Shown here piece by piece: positions 54,401 through 63,634 of a stretch of DNA of 64,000 bases. Within the stretch, counting starts at the first letter, position 1. Each line of letters starts with the position of its first letter. Source of the stretch: Elusimicrobiota bacterium (GTDB lineage: Bacteria > Elusimicrobiota > Elusimicrobia > FEN-1173); contig JADKCG010000013.1 in assembly GCA_016714745.1 (NCBI GenBank), forward strand, positions 52,818 through 116,817, given 5' to 3'. Made by a program: the position numbers and the translations under genes. A model generated the notes under the pieces. It saw only the letters and a program-made list of their open reading frames with translations, was not told the DNA's origin and did no database searches.

Positions 54401-55356
54401 CCAACGGCGCCAACTAACATCAAAATGCAAATGCTGGCCCCCACCGTGGGGAGCCTGTCTTTGATGTGGTCGGGTTCAACCGATAATAAGGGGGTCAAAG
54501 GGTATTTCTTGGATCTATCAACTCACACGAGCTTCACATCGTATGTGGGGGGGTATAGAAATCGAAACATCGGTGACTCAAACAGGAACGGGTCTGACAA
54601 TGACTTTGTTATATTGGCCCTTGATCCGGCGCCGACGTATTACGCTCGACTTCGGGCCTATGATGCGGCCGGGAACATTTCCACGAACAGTCAGACAGTC
54701 AGTTCAAAGGCTTATACGCCCGATACTCAAGCGCCGACCCGCCCTGGGACACCCCAATTGACAATTGTTTCCCCCACTAGTTTAAAGCTGAGTTGGGGGG
54801 CCTCTCAGGACAATCGAGGATGGTTTTGGTATTACGTGGATGTTTCCACCGATCCCCAGTTCTCCACGTTCGTAAGCGGGTATGAGCAGTTATATATGGA
54901 CGATTGGGAAACGATAACGCCACATATCATCATCTCGGGTCTTAAGCCGTCCACGATGTATTATGCGCGGGTGATGGCCCAGGACCCGCCTGGGAATCAT
55001 TCCAGTCACACTTCCACGGTTTCGGCCCAAACGCCCGCCCCGCCAGACACGATCGCACCGACCGCCCCAGTCAGGTTCAAATCTATTCTGTTCGGGCGAC
55101 TCAGCTCTCTGTAAGGTGGATGGCTTCAAGAGACAATATCAAAGTGGTGGGATACCGAATTGATCTTTCCTTAAAGCCGGACTTTTCAACTCTGGTTCAG
55201 GGTTACCAAGACCTTGACGTAGGGAATGTGACCAATCATTTTATTTCTGGGCTTAAGCCATTGTCAATGTATTATGTCCGAATAAGGTCCCGAGATGCGG
55301 CGGGAAACAGATCACCCAATAGCGTTCCACTCAGTGCAAAAACCTCCGCGCCATGA
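48427..55356 (+). CDS. Giant secreted subtilase with 16 fibronectin-III-like repeats, two frameshifts
   Basis: About 2300 residues when joined. Signal peptide (LRQALAVAVSVSLISSQS), a cadherin-like domain (TPPTISKIADRIIAKNG...), an inhibitor-like propeptide, then an S8 peptidase with Asp in AVLDTGID (near residue 321), His in HGTHVSG (near 379) and Ser in GTSMACPHVAG (near 537). The catalytic domain is interrupted by a shift in a G-run at about 49745. From about 50.2 kb come 16 repeats of about 100 residues with YYARVRAYDAAGN-like ends; a second shift near 55085 breaks the last. From about the fifth repeat on, two repeat types alternate. Probably a cell-surface or secreted protease that binds polymers. 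Confidence 0.88.
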
Positions 55357-55410
55357 CCCGCAGGAGACGAAATCCCTGGACCCCTGTATTCTTGATCTGT
55401 GAAATAGTAA

Positions 55411-56886
55411 CTCTTTAGCCCCCTGAAATTTCCGACGAACGGTTCCTAAAAAAAAGTCCGGCTGTTACAATTTGTTTACTTGTACTTTTGTCCATTCTTT
55501 ATTATCTTTTCGCCATGAACGAACGCCTTGTTCTCATGGACGACGAGAAAGAAAAGCTCGTCGATGAAATTCTCGACCTTCGCCATCGCGTCAAAACTCT
55601 TCAGGCCGAACTGGAAGCCCTAAAGAAAAAAACTCCGGTCGAATCCAAAAAATCCGAATTCTCCAAAGTGAGTGCGTCCGGTTTACCCCCGCACCGGTGG
55701 GGCCGAAAAAAAGGCCACACCGGCGTGACCCGCCCCAAACCCACACACATCGATCGCGAGGTTGTCCAGGAACTGTCTTCTTGCCCAGACTGTCATCACG
55801 ATCTGGGCTCCGTCGTTGGCCGGGTCGACCACATTCAGGAAGATATTATCCCCGCGCAGGTCGAAGTGACACGCTTTGTTCACTGCCGTTACTGGTGCCC
55901 TGGGTGTAAGGCTTTGGTGACCGCTCCCCCCGCGCCGGGTGAAATCCCCCACAGTTACCTGGGACCCCAAAGTTTGGCCACGATGGTCTGGCTCAAATAC
56001 CACGTGGTGGTCCCGGGCAACAAGATCGTGGCGTTGTTCAAAGATCTCATGGGCCTGACCGTCTCCGAAGGCGCGGTCGCCCAAGCGCTACAACGATTGG
56101 CGGGTCACTTGGGCGTAGAAGCCGATGCCGTCCTGGCCGCTTTGAAAGAGGCTTCGCTTAAACATGTCGACGAAACCGGCTGGAAAATCAACGGGGCCAG
56201 CCGCTGGCTTTGGAGTGTCGCGAACAAAGCCTGGGCCTATACCCGGATCGCCAATAGCCGGGGAAGCAAGATTCCCAAGGAGCTCTTAGGCCATCCGTTC
56301 AAGGGCGTCATGGTCAGTGATTTCTTCAGCGCCTACAACAAGATGTATGGTCTCCACCAGAAGTGTCTCGTCCACTTGCGCCGCGACATTCATCACGCAC
56401 GGGGGGAAGACCCTCCCCTGGACTTCAGTGGTCCCGACAAACAGTTAAAGCGCCTCTTGGCCGACGCCGACCGCCTGGCGGAGCGGAGGGACGTCTATTC
56501 TCCCATCGTCTTTGCCCGCCGGGTCCGGCGATTGAAGTCTCGTCTCTTCCTCTTCGCCACCGCCGTCTATTCCCACAAGGACTGGCAACGACTTTCTGCC
56601 AGACTCTTGAAGCACAAGGACCAAATCTTTACTTTCCTGGACGTCCCCGGCGTTCCCGCCGACAACAACCACGCCGAGCGCGCCATTCGGCCTCACGTGA
56701 TTCTTCGCAACCGTTCTTTTCACAATCGTACCGAGGCCGGGGCCCACGCCCACAGCGTTTTGACGTCCTTGGTTCAAACCCTCTTGCTTCAAAACCGTTC
56801 GGTCATCCCGGCCCTCGCCTGCGCTTATCTCGCGCGCAGGCACGGCGCTTTGAATTCTTCACTTTTCACTTCAGCCAGCTAAAGAG
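55411..56886 (+). mobile_element. IS66-like insertion sequence
   Basis: Imperfect inverted ends: CTCTTTAGCcccCTGAAaT at 55411 and the complement of CTCTTTAGCtggCTGAAgT ending at 56886. They enclose one transposase gene. No clear 8-base target duplication. tnpA and tnpB of classical IS66 are missing. Confidence 0.7.
55515..56882 (+). CDS. IS66 family transposase (TnpC-like)
   Basis: 455 residues. N-terminal coiled coil (LVDEILDLRHRVKTLQAELE), zinc-finger-like region (CPDCHHDLG, CRYWCPGC), then the catalytic core with the DDE residues in KHVDETGW, VSDFFSAYNK and ADNNHAERAIRP. Intact and full length. The stop codon lies inside the right inverted end. It sits just downstream of the giant subtilase gene. 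Confidence 0.93.
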   Translation: MNERLVLMDDEKEKLVDEILDLRHRVKTLQAELEALKKKTPVESKKSEFSKVSASGLPPHRWGRKKGHTGVTRPKPTHIDREVVQELSSCPDCHHDLGSVVGRVDHIQEDIIPAQVEVTRFVHCRYWCPGCKALVTAPPAPGEIPHSYLGPQSLATMVWLKYHVVVPGNKIVALFKDLMGLTVSEGAVAQALQRLAGHLGVEADAVLAALKEASLKHVDETGWKINGASRWLWSVANKAWAYTRIANSRGSKIPKELLGHPFKGVMVSDFFSAYNKMYGLHQKCLVHLRRDIHHARGEDPPLDFSGPDKQLKRLLADADRLAERRDVYSPIVFARRVRRLKSRLFLFATAVYSHKDWQRLSARLLKHKDQIFTFLDVPGVPADNNHAERAIRPHVILRNRSFHNRTEAGAHAHSVLTSLVQTLLLQNRSVIPALACAYLARRHGALNSSLFTSAS

Positions 56887-56931
56887 ACACCTTCAGCAAA
56901 CACGTCAATAGTTAATTAGTTAAAGACGTCC

Positions 56932-57092
56932 CTAATTCTCCTTGCAAAAGGACGCGGCATTCGACGAAGAATCCGGGACTTTTTCTTCCTCAAAACGCTC
57001 AACCGTAGACACCGCTACGCTTTCGCATTTTTCGTCGAAAAAGCCGCCGGCTTCTTCATCTCGGTGCTCGCGCCTATTGCAAAGTCCGGGTT
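56932..57092. mobile_element. Palindromic MITE-like element, copy C
   Basis: Inner 135 bases almost identical to copy B (32703-32863), including TCGACGAAGAATCCGGG and CTTCTTCATCTCGGTGCTCG. The right terminal repeat is intact (CCTATTGCAAAGTCCGGGTT); the outer left ten bases are altered. The right end forms the last codons and stop of the minus-strand TPR gene. Confidence 0.85.
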
Positions 57093-58555
57093 GAAAGCGC
57101 CCTTTCTAACAAAGAGTTAAGTTCGTGGGCGGCGTGTTCTTCTCCTTCGTCTAAATCCAGAGCCAGATAGCGAATAATGGTTTTTTGGGCCTGATCGAAC
57201 GCCTGGGCGGCGGCCAATGTTTGGGCGAGGCGCCAGAGGACAGATTTATCTTTTGGGCGGTGTTCGGAAAGGATTTTCCAGTGGGTTGCGGCTTCGCGGG
57301 GTTGGGCTATTTTTTCGTAGAGAAGGGCCAACTTTTCCCGCAGGGAATCGTTTTCCTGTTTCATTGCCACGGCTTCCCGCATAAGGGCGATGGCTTTGGG
57401 GATCTGGCCGTTCATGAGCTCCGCTGAGGCCCCATTGGCCAACAGCGTTTGGGATTTTGGCTGGAATTGCGCCGCGCGGTCGAACGCCGCGGCCGCCCGA
57501 ATTCCGTCCCCATATTCCAAAAACAATTCACCTAATTTCTCAAACGTGGGGCCGTCTTTCGGGTTGATGGCCAAGGCGGCCAAAAACTCCTCTTCGGCTT
57601 GATCCGGGACTTGTAACCGGGCAAAATTCTCTCCGCGGCGGCGATGTTCCTGGGCCCTCTCTCTCTCCATGTGTTTTGCGGGACGGAATAGAATCCAGGC
57701 GAATTCTGTCGCTAGGCATATAAGGAAAACCGACGTCACTGTTTTGGGGAATCGGGTCAACAAAACCTTCAGTCCCCGCGCGATAAAAAATCCAAGGACA
57801 AGCGATCCGATCAAAAGAAAGGACGATGCTTCCGCGCGGAAAACAGTGGAATATCCGGTCCCTATGGCGACGGGCAGGAGTCTCATCAGTTGTTCTGCTG
57901 TGGCCACTTGGAAGGATGTCAGCACAATCCACGGTGTGAGAAAGGCGATGACGGCAACCGCGCCCGTTAAGGTGAAGCGAAGCCACACGCTCCATCGGTC
58001 CTTTTTCGGGGTTGAGAACGTGGGGCGGGGGATTAATATGAGCGCGGGGAAGAACAGGGCCCACCTCAAATCAAGCGATAAAGCAACTCCTCCTGCCACA
58101 GCCACTGCTAACCCCTGAATCCACCGGTCCCCTGACCTCCGCGCTTTCCTCCAGGCTCTCCCGCGTTCGAGAGTAAGAAGGGGAAAAAAGAGGTTGGCCG
58201 CCGGTGTTATTCCCCCTGTTCCGGTATGGAGAAAAGCGGGGGAGAGAATCCCCAGCGAAAGGACCATTAACAAAGAGATCGTCCATTTCTTTTCATCTTC
58301 AAGTTCCAATAGAATGGGCCCGGGCGCCGGCCTGGGCCGTGCGAGGTCGAAAAGTCGAAAGGCCACCACCGGGGTCAGAGCGGTTAAAAATGCCCCCGCC
58401 GTGTTTAACCGAAAAGCCACGGAGCCGAAGGGGAAAATAAAAATCGCCGCCTTTTCAAGGAGAAGAGGCAGGGGGAGGTTCGCCGACCCCGTTACCGAAC
58501 CGGGCAGTGATGACAGAAGAAAAATAAAGGATGAAAAAAATAACAGAAAGTTCAT
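57074..58555 (-). CDS. Polytopic membrane protein with C-terminal TPR repeats
   Basis: 493 residues: about nine membrane helices (residues 1-310), including FPFGSVAFRLNTAGAFLTAL, which resembles DUF2723/glycosyltransferase-type membrane proteins, then four or five TPR motifs (AEEEFLAALAINPKDGPTFE, AAAFDRAAQFQPKSQTLLAN, AIALMREAVAMKQENDSLRE). The typical DUF2723 N-terminal motif is poorly kept, so the catalytic role is doubtful. Last six residues (STRTLQ) and the stop come from the palindromic element. Overlaps priA by four bases. Confidence 0.7.
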   Translation of the reverse strand: MNFLLFFSSFIFLLSSLPGSVTGSANLPLPLLLEKAAIFIFPFGSVAFRLNTAGAFLTALTPVVAFRLFDLARPRPAPGPILLELEDEKKWTISLLMVLSLGILSPAFLHTGTGGITPAANLFFPLLTLERGRAWRKARRSGDRWIQGLAVAVAGGVALSLDLRWALFFPALILIPRPTFSTPKKDRWSVWLRFTLTGAVAVIAFLTPWIVLTSFQVATAEQLMRLLPVAIGTGYSTVFRAEASSFLLIGSLVLGFFIARGLKVLLTRFPKTVTSVFLICLATEFAWILFRPAKHMERERAQEHRRRGENFARLQVPDQAEEEFLAALAINPKDGPTFEKLGELFLEYGDGIRAAAAFDRAAQFQPKSQTLLANGASAELMNGQIPKAIALMREAVAMKQENDSLREKLALLYEKIAQPREAATHWKILSEHRPKDKSVLWRLAQTLAAAQAFDQAQKTIIRYLALDLDEGEEHAAHELNSLLERALSTRTLQ

Positions 58556-60548
58556 GCCATACCCTCGGGGTCCACGTCTAAAAAGACAATCGTTCCCGGC
58601 GGGGGGGGGAACGCGCTTGCGTGGGAGAGCACCGTTTCCATGTTTTCCGGGAGAGATTTAAGCACCACTTGCCATTGGGCCCATCCCGCTTTGACCCGAT
58701 GGAAAGCCGGGGCGGGGCCAAGACAAATGGCGTCGGAGGGGAGGGCGCCGGCCGCCATCCATTGGATCAGGGCGTCGGCGCCTGATTCGGCGGCGGGATC
58801 TGTTCGCGCGCGCACAACGGCGTGGGTCACCCGCGTGAAAGGCGGGTAAGCGGCTTCTTGGCGATAGGCCAATTCGCTGACCGCGAAAGCGTCGTAGTTC
58901 CTCTCGACCACGGCGCGGAGCGCGTAATGGTCCGGAGTTCGGGTTTGGATGATCACTTCGCCGGGACGGTCGGCCCGGCCCGCCCGACCCGCGACTTGCA
59001 TCAAGAGTTGGAACGTTCGTTCCGCCGCGCGGAAATCCGGAAAGACAACGAGCGGTCCGCGTCCAAAACCCCAACGAGTGTGAGGTGGGGGAAATCGTGC
59101 CCTTGGGCGATCATCTGGGTGCCGACAATGACGTCGGCCCGGCCTTCCATCACGTCCTTGTACATCTTTTCGTGCCCGTGTCGACCGGACACGGCGTCTC
59201 GGTCCCACCGGAGACAACGCGCCGACGGGAACAACGTCGCTATGTCGGCCACCACCCGTTGGGTGCCACGGCCCGAGATCTTGAGCACCTCCCCGCCGCA
59301 GGTGGGACATTTCGCCGTCAGTGGTTGAGTGTGTTCGCACGTGTGGCAACGGAGGGTCGCCCCCGGTGGGCCCGTTCGGTGAACGACCAAACTGACTTGA
59401 CAGAGAGGGCAACGGGCCACCCAGCCACACCCCTTGCATTCCACGTGCGTGGAATAGCCTCGACGGTTTAAGAACACCATGGACTGTTCCCCCCGCGCCA
59501 ACCGTTCGCGGAGGGCGGCCACGAGCGTGTCCGAAAAATACCAGCCTTCTTTGCGCATGTCGACCAGGCGGACGGTGGGGAAAGGCCTATTTTCCACGCG
59601 GCGGGAAAGGAGGATTCGATTGATTTTATCTGTTTCGGCGCGGCGGTGAGTTTCCAGGGAAGGGGTGGCGCTTCCCAAAATCAGGACGGCGCCGTTCAGC
59701 CGGGCCTTCTCTTCGGCGGTGTCGCGGGCGTGGTAATGGGGCGAGTTGTCTTGCTTGTAGGAAGTGTCGTGTTCTTCGTCGATGACCACCAGGCCCAGAG
59801 GGTCCATGGGCAAAAAAAGAGCCGAACGCGGCCCCACGATCACCCGGGCCAATCCTTCCCGCACCCGGCGCCAGACGCGCCAACGTTCGCCGTCAGCCAT
59901 TTCGCTGTGCCAAATTTCAAGCGCGTCCCCGAACCAGCCGCGCAGGCGGTCTTCCATTTGGGGCGTTAGCCCAATTTCAGGGACCAGGAGGAGAGCCCCG
60001 CGCCCGGCCTCCAAGGAGGCCGAGATGGCCCGTCGGTAAATTTCAGTTTTTCCGGAAGCGGCCACGCCCTGAAGGAGGAACCGATGGTGTTGGCCAGAGG
60101 CCACTGCCGGGAGGATGTGAGCCAAGGCGGCGGTCTGCTCTTCCGTTGGTTCAAATGCTGTGGGCATTTCGCTCACACGGTGCGTCTCGCGGGAAGGACG
60201 TTTGGGGGGGCGCCGTCGGCCCAGAGAAAAAACGGTAAAAAGCGCTTCTCCCAGGGAACAGGAATACCGCTGGCTCATCCAATGGGCCAAAGCCAAATCC
60301 CGCTCGTTTAAAACAGGAAACGGTTCCACAAGCCCGTCCAGCTGTTTGAGTGAGGGGGGCGAATGCCCCCCGGCTTCTGGTTCATGGAGACGGAGAACGA
60401 TGCCCATTTGTTTCGCTCGTCGACCGAAAGGGGCCCACACCCGGTGACCGGGGCGAACCCGCCCGTCCCATTCTGCCGGAATTCGATAATCAAAAACACG
60501 CCGAAGCGGAATCGGAAATGCCACTTCAGCCAGGTGAAGAGACGCCAC
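58552..60548 (-). CDS. priA: Primosomal replication protein PriA (helicase), one frameshift
   Basis: Restarts stalled replication forks. N-terminal DNA-binding domain (VFDYRIPAEWDGRVRPGHRV), Walker A GVAASGKTEIY, DEEH box, zinc cysteines in CKGCGWVARCPLC, CHTCEH and CPTCGG, then GTQMIAQGHDFP. The C-terminal part (VVFPDFRAAERTFQLLMQVA, GRAGRADRPGEVIIQT) is in another frame after a one-base shift near 59045. GTG start, four bases after the udg stop. About 665 residues. Confidence 0.94.
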
Positions 60549-60552
60549 GGTT

Positions 60553-61386
60553 TTACGGTTGAACAGCGGCCTCCAGCGCCGCTTTTAGGTTCTTCATGTC
60601 TTCCCAAACGACTTTTTTTAGGGAGGAATTGCGGAGGAGGGCCGCGGGGTGGTAGGTCGGCATGAACCGTATGGGGTGGGGCCCCCCTTCTACGGTAAAA
60701 TCAACCCATTTCCCTCGGAACTTGGAAATGGTCTCTTCGGTTTTCAAGAGGGCTTGGCCCGCTGTGTTGCCCAAGGCGACGATGAAGAGCGGACGGATGA
60801 TGCGGATTTGCGCCAACAGGAAAGGGGAACAGACCGCCATCTCCTCAGCGGTGGGTGGGCGGTCGTTGCTCCTTTTGGTGTTGTCCGAGGGGTCGATCAT
60901 GGGGTGGCATTTGACCATGTTGGCGATGTAGATCCATTTCCAGGACGGTTCCACCGGGTGGCGAGACAGATCTGTGGCCGCGAGAATCTTGTCCAGCAGT
61001 TGCCCGGCGGGGCCCACGAAGGGTTCGCCTTTCCGGTCTTCGGCGTAGCCTGGCCCTTCTCCGATGAAGAGCACTTTAGCGTCAGGGTTTCCGACGCCAA
61101 AAGCCAGTTGGATGCGCGAGACCCCCAGGGGGCACCGTTTGCAATCACCAATGTGGTCCCGGAGACGGGCCAACCGTTCGGCCTTGGAGAGATCGGGATT
61201 ATCGGTGAAAGAAGAGAGGACCGACTCCGGGGTGAAAAGAGGAGGAATCTGAGAAATTTCGGTTTTCAACGGTTTGGAAAGCCAAGGCCCCTTTTTCCCT
61301 GGGAGAAAGCGGGTCTTTTTCCGCTGGACCGTGCGGCGAAGGGCGACGGCGAGATTTGTTAACTCTTCTCTGGGGTTATCGCTCAT
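60553..61386 (-). CDS. Family 4 uracil-DNA glycosylase
   Basis: Removes uracil from DNA. 277 residues with a 100-residue N-terminal extension. Fe-S ligands in GDCKRCPLG and further Cys at NMVKCHP and AVCSPF; GEGPGYAEDRKGEPFVGPAG and TYHPAALLRN are the active-site motifs of family 4. It lies in the gmk-priA operon and overlaps coaB by 11 bases. Confidence 0.93.
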   Translation of the reverse strand: MSDNPREELTNLAVALRRTVQRKKTRFLPGKKGPWLSKPLKTEISQIPPLFTPESVLSSFTDNPDLSKAERLARLRDHIGDCKRCPLGVSRIQLAFGVGNPDAKVLFIGEGPGYAEDRKGEPFVGPAGQLLDKILAATDLSRHPVEPSWKWIYIANMVKCHPMIDPSDNTKRSNDRPPTAEEMAVCSPFLLAQIRIIRPLFIVALGNTAGQALLKTEETISKFRGKWVDFTVEGGPHPIRFMPTYHPAALLRNSSLKKVVWEDMKNLKAALEAAVQP

Positions 61387-62029
61387 GGGATTTCACAGAC
61401 TCCAAAAGGCGCGAAAGAATTTGGCGCGCCAAGATTTTCTTGTTGCCGTTAAATTCTTCGACCGCGAGGCCCGGCCGCAAGATCCAGGCGCGGGTTGTCT
61501 CCTTTCCCAAGGCGTTGGGGCCATTGGCCACCACGAGGTCCAGTTTCTTTTCCTTCATTTTCTTCCCGGCATTGGCCAACAGATTTGTTGATTCGAGCGC
61601 GAAACCGGCCAATCGTGGAAACGGACCTTTCCGCTCTCGGGCGAGGGTTTTCAGAATGTCCGGGTTGGGCGTTAATTTAAGGATCGGCGGAGCCTGGCTT
61701 TTTTTTAGTTTGGTTCGGGATACGGCGATCGGTCGCCAATCGGCCACAGCCGCGGCGCCGATCACCGCATGGGCGCCGCGCGCGGCTTTTCGTGTTGCGG
61801 CCAACATTTCCCGGGCCGATCTCACTAAAAAAACCGTTACATTTTTGGGAGAAGGGAGCGCGGTCGGGCCTGCCACGAGAGTCACGCGCGCCCCCTTTTG
61901 TTGAGCGGCTTCAGCCAAGGCCCAGCCCATACGTCCTGAAGATTCGTTGGAGAGATACCGAACCGGGTCGAGTTTTTCCCGTGTGGGGCCGGCGGTGATG
62001 ACGATCCGGCGATTCCGCCAAGCCTTCAT
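61376..62029 (-). CDS. coaB: Phosphopantothenate-cysteine ligase part (CoaB)
   Basis: Coenzyme A synthesis. Begins at ATG 62029: RRIVITAGPTREKLDPVRYLSN, SSGRMGWALAEAA, GAAAVADWRP, KLTPNPDILKTLA, GFALES and DLVVANGPNALG. In most bacteria this is fused to CoaC; here the upstream frame (KFRDMKAWRN) continues the homology into CoaC if one A of the AAAA at about 62042 is removed, so the two entries are probably one coaBC gene broken by a one-base error, though two separate genes are possible. Confidence 0.9.
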   Translation of the reverse strand: MKAWRNRRIVITAGPTREKLDPVRYLSNESSGRMGWALAEAAQQKGARVTLVAGPTALPSPKNVTVFLVRSAREMLAATRKAARGAHAVIGAAAVADWRPIAVSRTKLKKSQAPPILKLTPNPDILKTLARERKGPFPRLAGFALESTNLLANAGKKMKEKKLDLVVANGPNALGKETTRAWILRPGLAVEEFNGNKKILARQILSRLLESVKSHER

Positions 62030-62033
62030 GTCT

Positions 62034-62591
62034 CTAAATTTTAGACGCGAGCGACCGAACCAGTTCTGAGACAATGGTGTCCGGTTCCAACAGCCGTCCT
62101 AATCCTTGGTCCCCGGACGCCAGGGCGCCGGTCGCTGGTCCGAGAATCGTGTGTCCAAACCCTTTAAGTGTTTCCACATTGCGTTGGGTGGCGGGGTGGG
62201 TCCACATGGGTTCGTGCATGGCGGGGGCAAGGAAAACAGGGGCTCGTGTGACGAGTAGGATCGATGTCAGAAGGTCATCCGCCTGTCCGCCGGCCAAACG
62301 CGCCAGCGTGTTGGCGGACGCAGGGGCCACGAGAACAGCGGCGGCATTTTTGGCCAGTTCAAGATGGGGCATGGCCCCCGTGGGGAGAAAAAAAGCATCT
62401 GTCAGGGCGGGACGACCGGTAATGGCGGTGAACGTGAGGGGCGTGATGAACTGTTGTGCCCCCGCCGTTAACACAGCGGTCACGTGGGCGCCGGCTTCCA
62501 TCAACAGACGAGCAAGCGAAGCGGCCTTGTAGGCCGCCACACTGCCTGAAACTCCCAGTACGATCGTTCGTCCGCTAAGGGCGGCCATCAT
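62034..62591 (-). CDS. coaC: Phosphopantothenoylcysteine decarboxylase part (CoaC)
   Basis: Flavin-dependent decarboxylase of coenzyme A synthesis. GVSGSVAAYKAASLARLL, catalytic His in MPHLELAKNAAAV, ASANTLARLAGGQADDLL and APAMHEPMW (the PAMH variant of the PxMN motif). Ends after 185 codons; see the coaB entry for the probable fusion. 34 bases after rpoZ. Confidence 0.92.
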   Translation of the reverse strand: MMAALSGRTIVLGVSGSVAAYKAASLARLLMEAGAHVTAVLTAGAQQFITPLTFTAITGRPALTDAFFLPTGAMPHLELAKNAAAVLVAPASANTLARLAGGQADDLLTSILLVTRAPVFLAPAMHEPMWTHPATQRNVETLKGFGHTILGPATGALASGDQGLGRLLEPDTIVSELVRSLASKI

Positions 62592-62625
62592 AAAGCTCCA
62601 TTTTCCTCAGGGGAACGCGGACCGA

Positions 62626-62988
62626 CTATTTTTTCTCTGCGACGGGTTCGTCCGCTTCGTCCTTGTCATCGGCCGGAGATTCTTTGAGGCTGATGGTGGG
62701 GAAGGTGAAATCTAAATCTTTTTTCTCCGCTTTCGGAGGGGGCGGAAGTTTTTCAATGGCGTCGAGAGTGACTTTCTTGCCTAAAATTTCGCGCAGGGAC
62801 TGGGCCAGAAGCTCTTGGGGTTGGAGATTGGATTGGTCGCGGTGTTTAATTTCTTTGGCCCAACGGGTCACGAGAGAGATCATGCGATACTTGTCGTGAG
62901 TGATGGTGAGGAGCAGTTGGCTGAGCGGAGCATCCAAGTTGATGGGGAGCTCGGGGGTCAATACCACTTCTTTTTCCTTTTTGGTCAC
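62626..62988 (-). CDS. rpoZ: RNA polymerase omega subunit
   Basis: 120 residues. The core DKYRMISLVTRWAKEIKHRD followed by LQPQELLAQSLREILGKKV matches omega/RPB6; the acidic tail is extra. Its place between gmk and coaBC is the standard one for rpoZ. It overlaps gmk by four bases. Confidence 0.88.
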   Translation of the reverse strand: MTKKEKEVVLTPELPINLDAPLSQLLLTITHDKYRMISLVTRWAKEIKHRDQSNLQPQELLAQSLREILGKKVTLDAIEKLPPPPKAEKKDLDFTFPTISLKESPADDKDEADEPVAEKK

Positions 62989-63593
62989 AGGGGGAATCCT
63001 CCTCTTAATAAATCGGCTTTGAGACGGGTGATGCGGCGATGTTCCGCCCTCAAGATGGCCAACAGATCGTCCACGGCCGTTTCAATGGTGTTGTTCACCA
63101 CCAAATAGTCATAGTGCGGGGCCTGATCCATTTCGGCTCGGGCGTTGGCCAATCGCCTTTGGATCGTGGCTTCATCGTCTTGCTTTCGTCCGCGCAAACG
63201 TGTTTCCAGCGCTTCCCAAGACGGCGGTGAAACGAACACCAGCACGCTGTCGGGAAACACCTTCCGCACAGATTGGGCGCCCTGGGTGTCGATGTTCATC
63301 ACGACGTTCATGCCCTGGGCCCGATGGGCGTCAATGGGCCCTTTTGGAATTCCGTACAAATGGCCGTGGACCTGGGCCCATTCTAGAAGGTCGCCGTTCT
63401 TCCTCTTCGCCTCAAATTCTTTTTCGGAAACGAAGAAATAGTCTTTCCCCTCCACTTCCATCGGGCGCGGTGGTCTTGTGGTGCAGGAGACCGAAAGGCG
63501 AATGTCCGCCCGCCGGTCCGCCAGCGCCTGACAAAGAGTGGACTTTCCGGCGCCCGACGGCGCTGAAAGGACGAGCACGATTCCGCTTGACAT
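62985..63593 (-). CDS. gmk: Guanylate kinase
   Basis: Phosphorylates GMP/dGMP. 202 residues. P-loop SAPSGAGKSTL, GMP-binding VSCTTRPPRPMEVEGKDYFF, EWAQVHGHLYG and the lid RLRGRKQDDEATIQRRL. First gene of the gmk-rpoZ-coaBC-udg-priA-TPR operon, behind an extended -10 promoter. Confidence 0.97.
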   Translation of the reverse strand: MSSGIVLVLSAPSGAGKSTLCQALADRRADIRLSVSCTTRPPRPMEVEGKDYFFVSEKEFEAKRKNGDLLEWAQVHGHLYGIPKGPIDAHRAQGMNVVMNIDTQGAQSVRKVFPDSVLVFVSPPSWEALETRLRGRKQDDEATIQRRLANARAEMDQAPHYDYLVVNNTIETAVDDLLAILRAEHRRITRLKADLLRGGFPL

Positions 63594-63616
63594 GGGGGTA
63601 GGGTCTTAGAACCATA

Positions 63617-63625
63617 CAGATTATA
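63617..63625 (-). promoter_or_regulatory. Extended -10 promoter of the gmk operon
   Basis: On the minus strand TGGTATAAT, about 24 bases before the gmk ATG, with no clear -35, as expected for extended -10 promoters. Confidence 0.55.
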
Positions 63626-63634
63626 CCAGATTCG

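Noticed and set aside
48427..55356. CRISPR array or DNA tandem repeat across the 50-55 kb region
   Set aside because: The periodicity is at protein level (fibronectin-III-like repeats) and the DNA copies have diverged; there are no identical short repeats with spacers.
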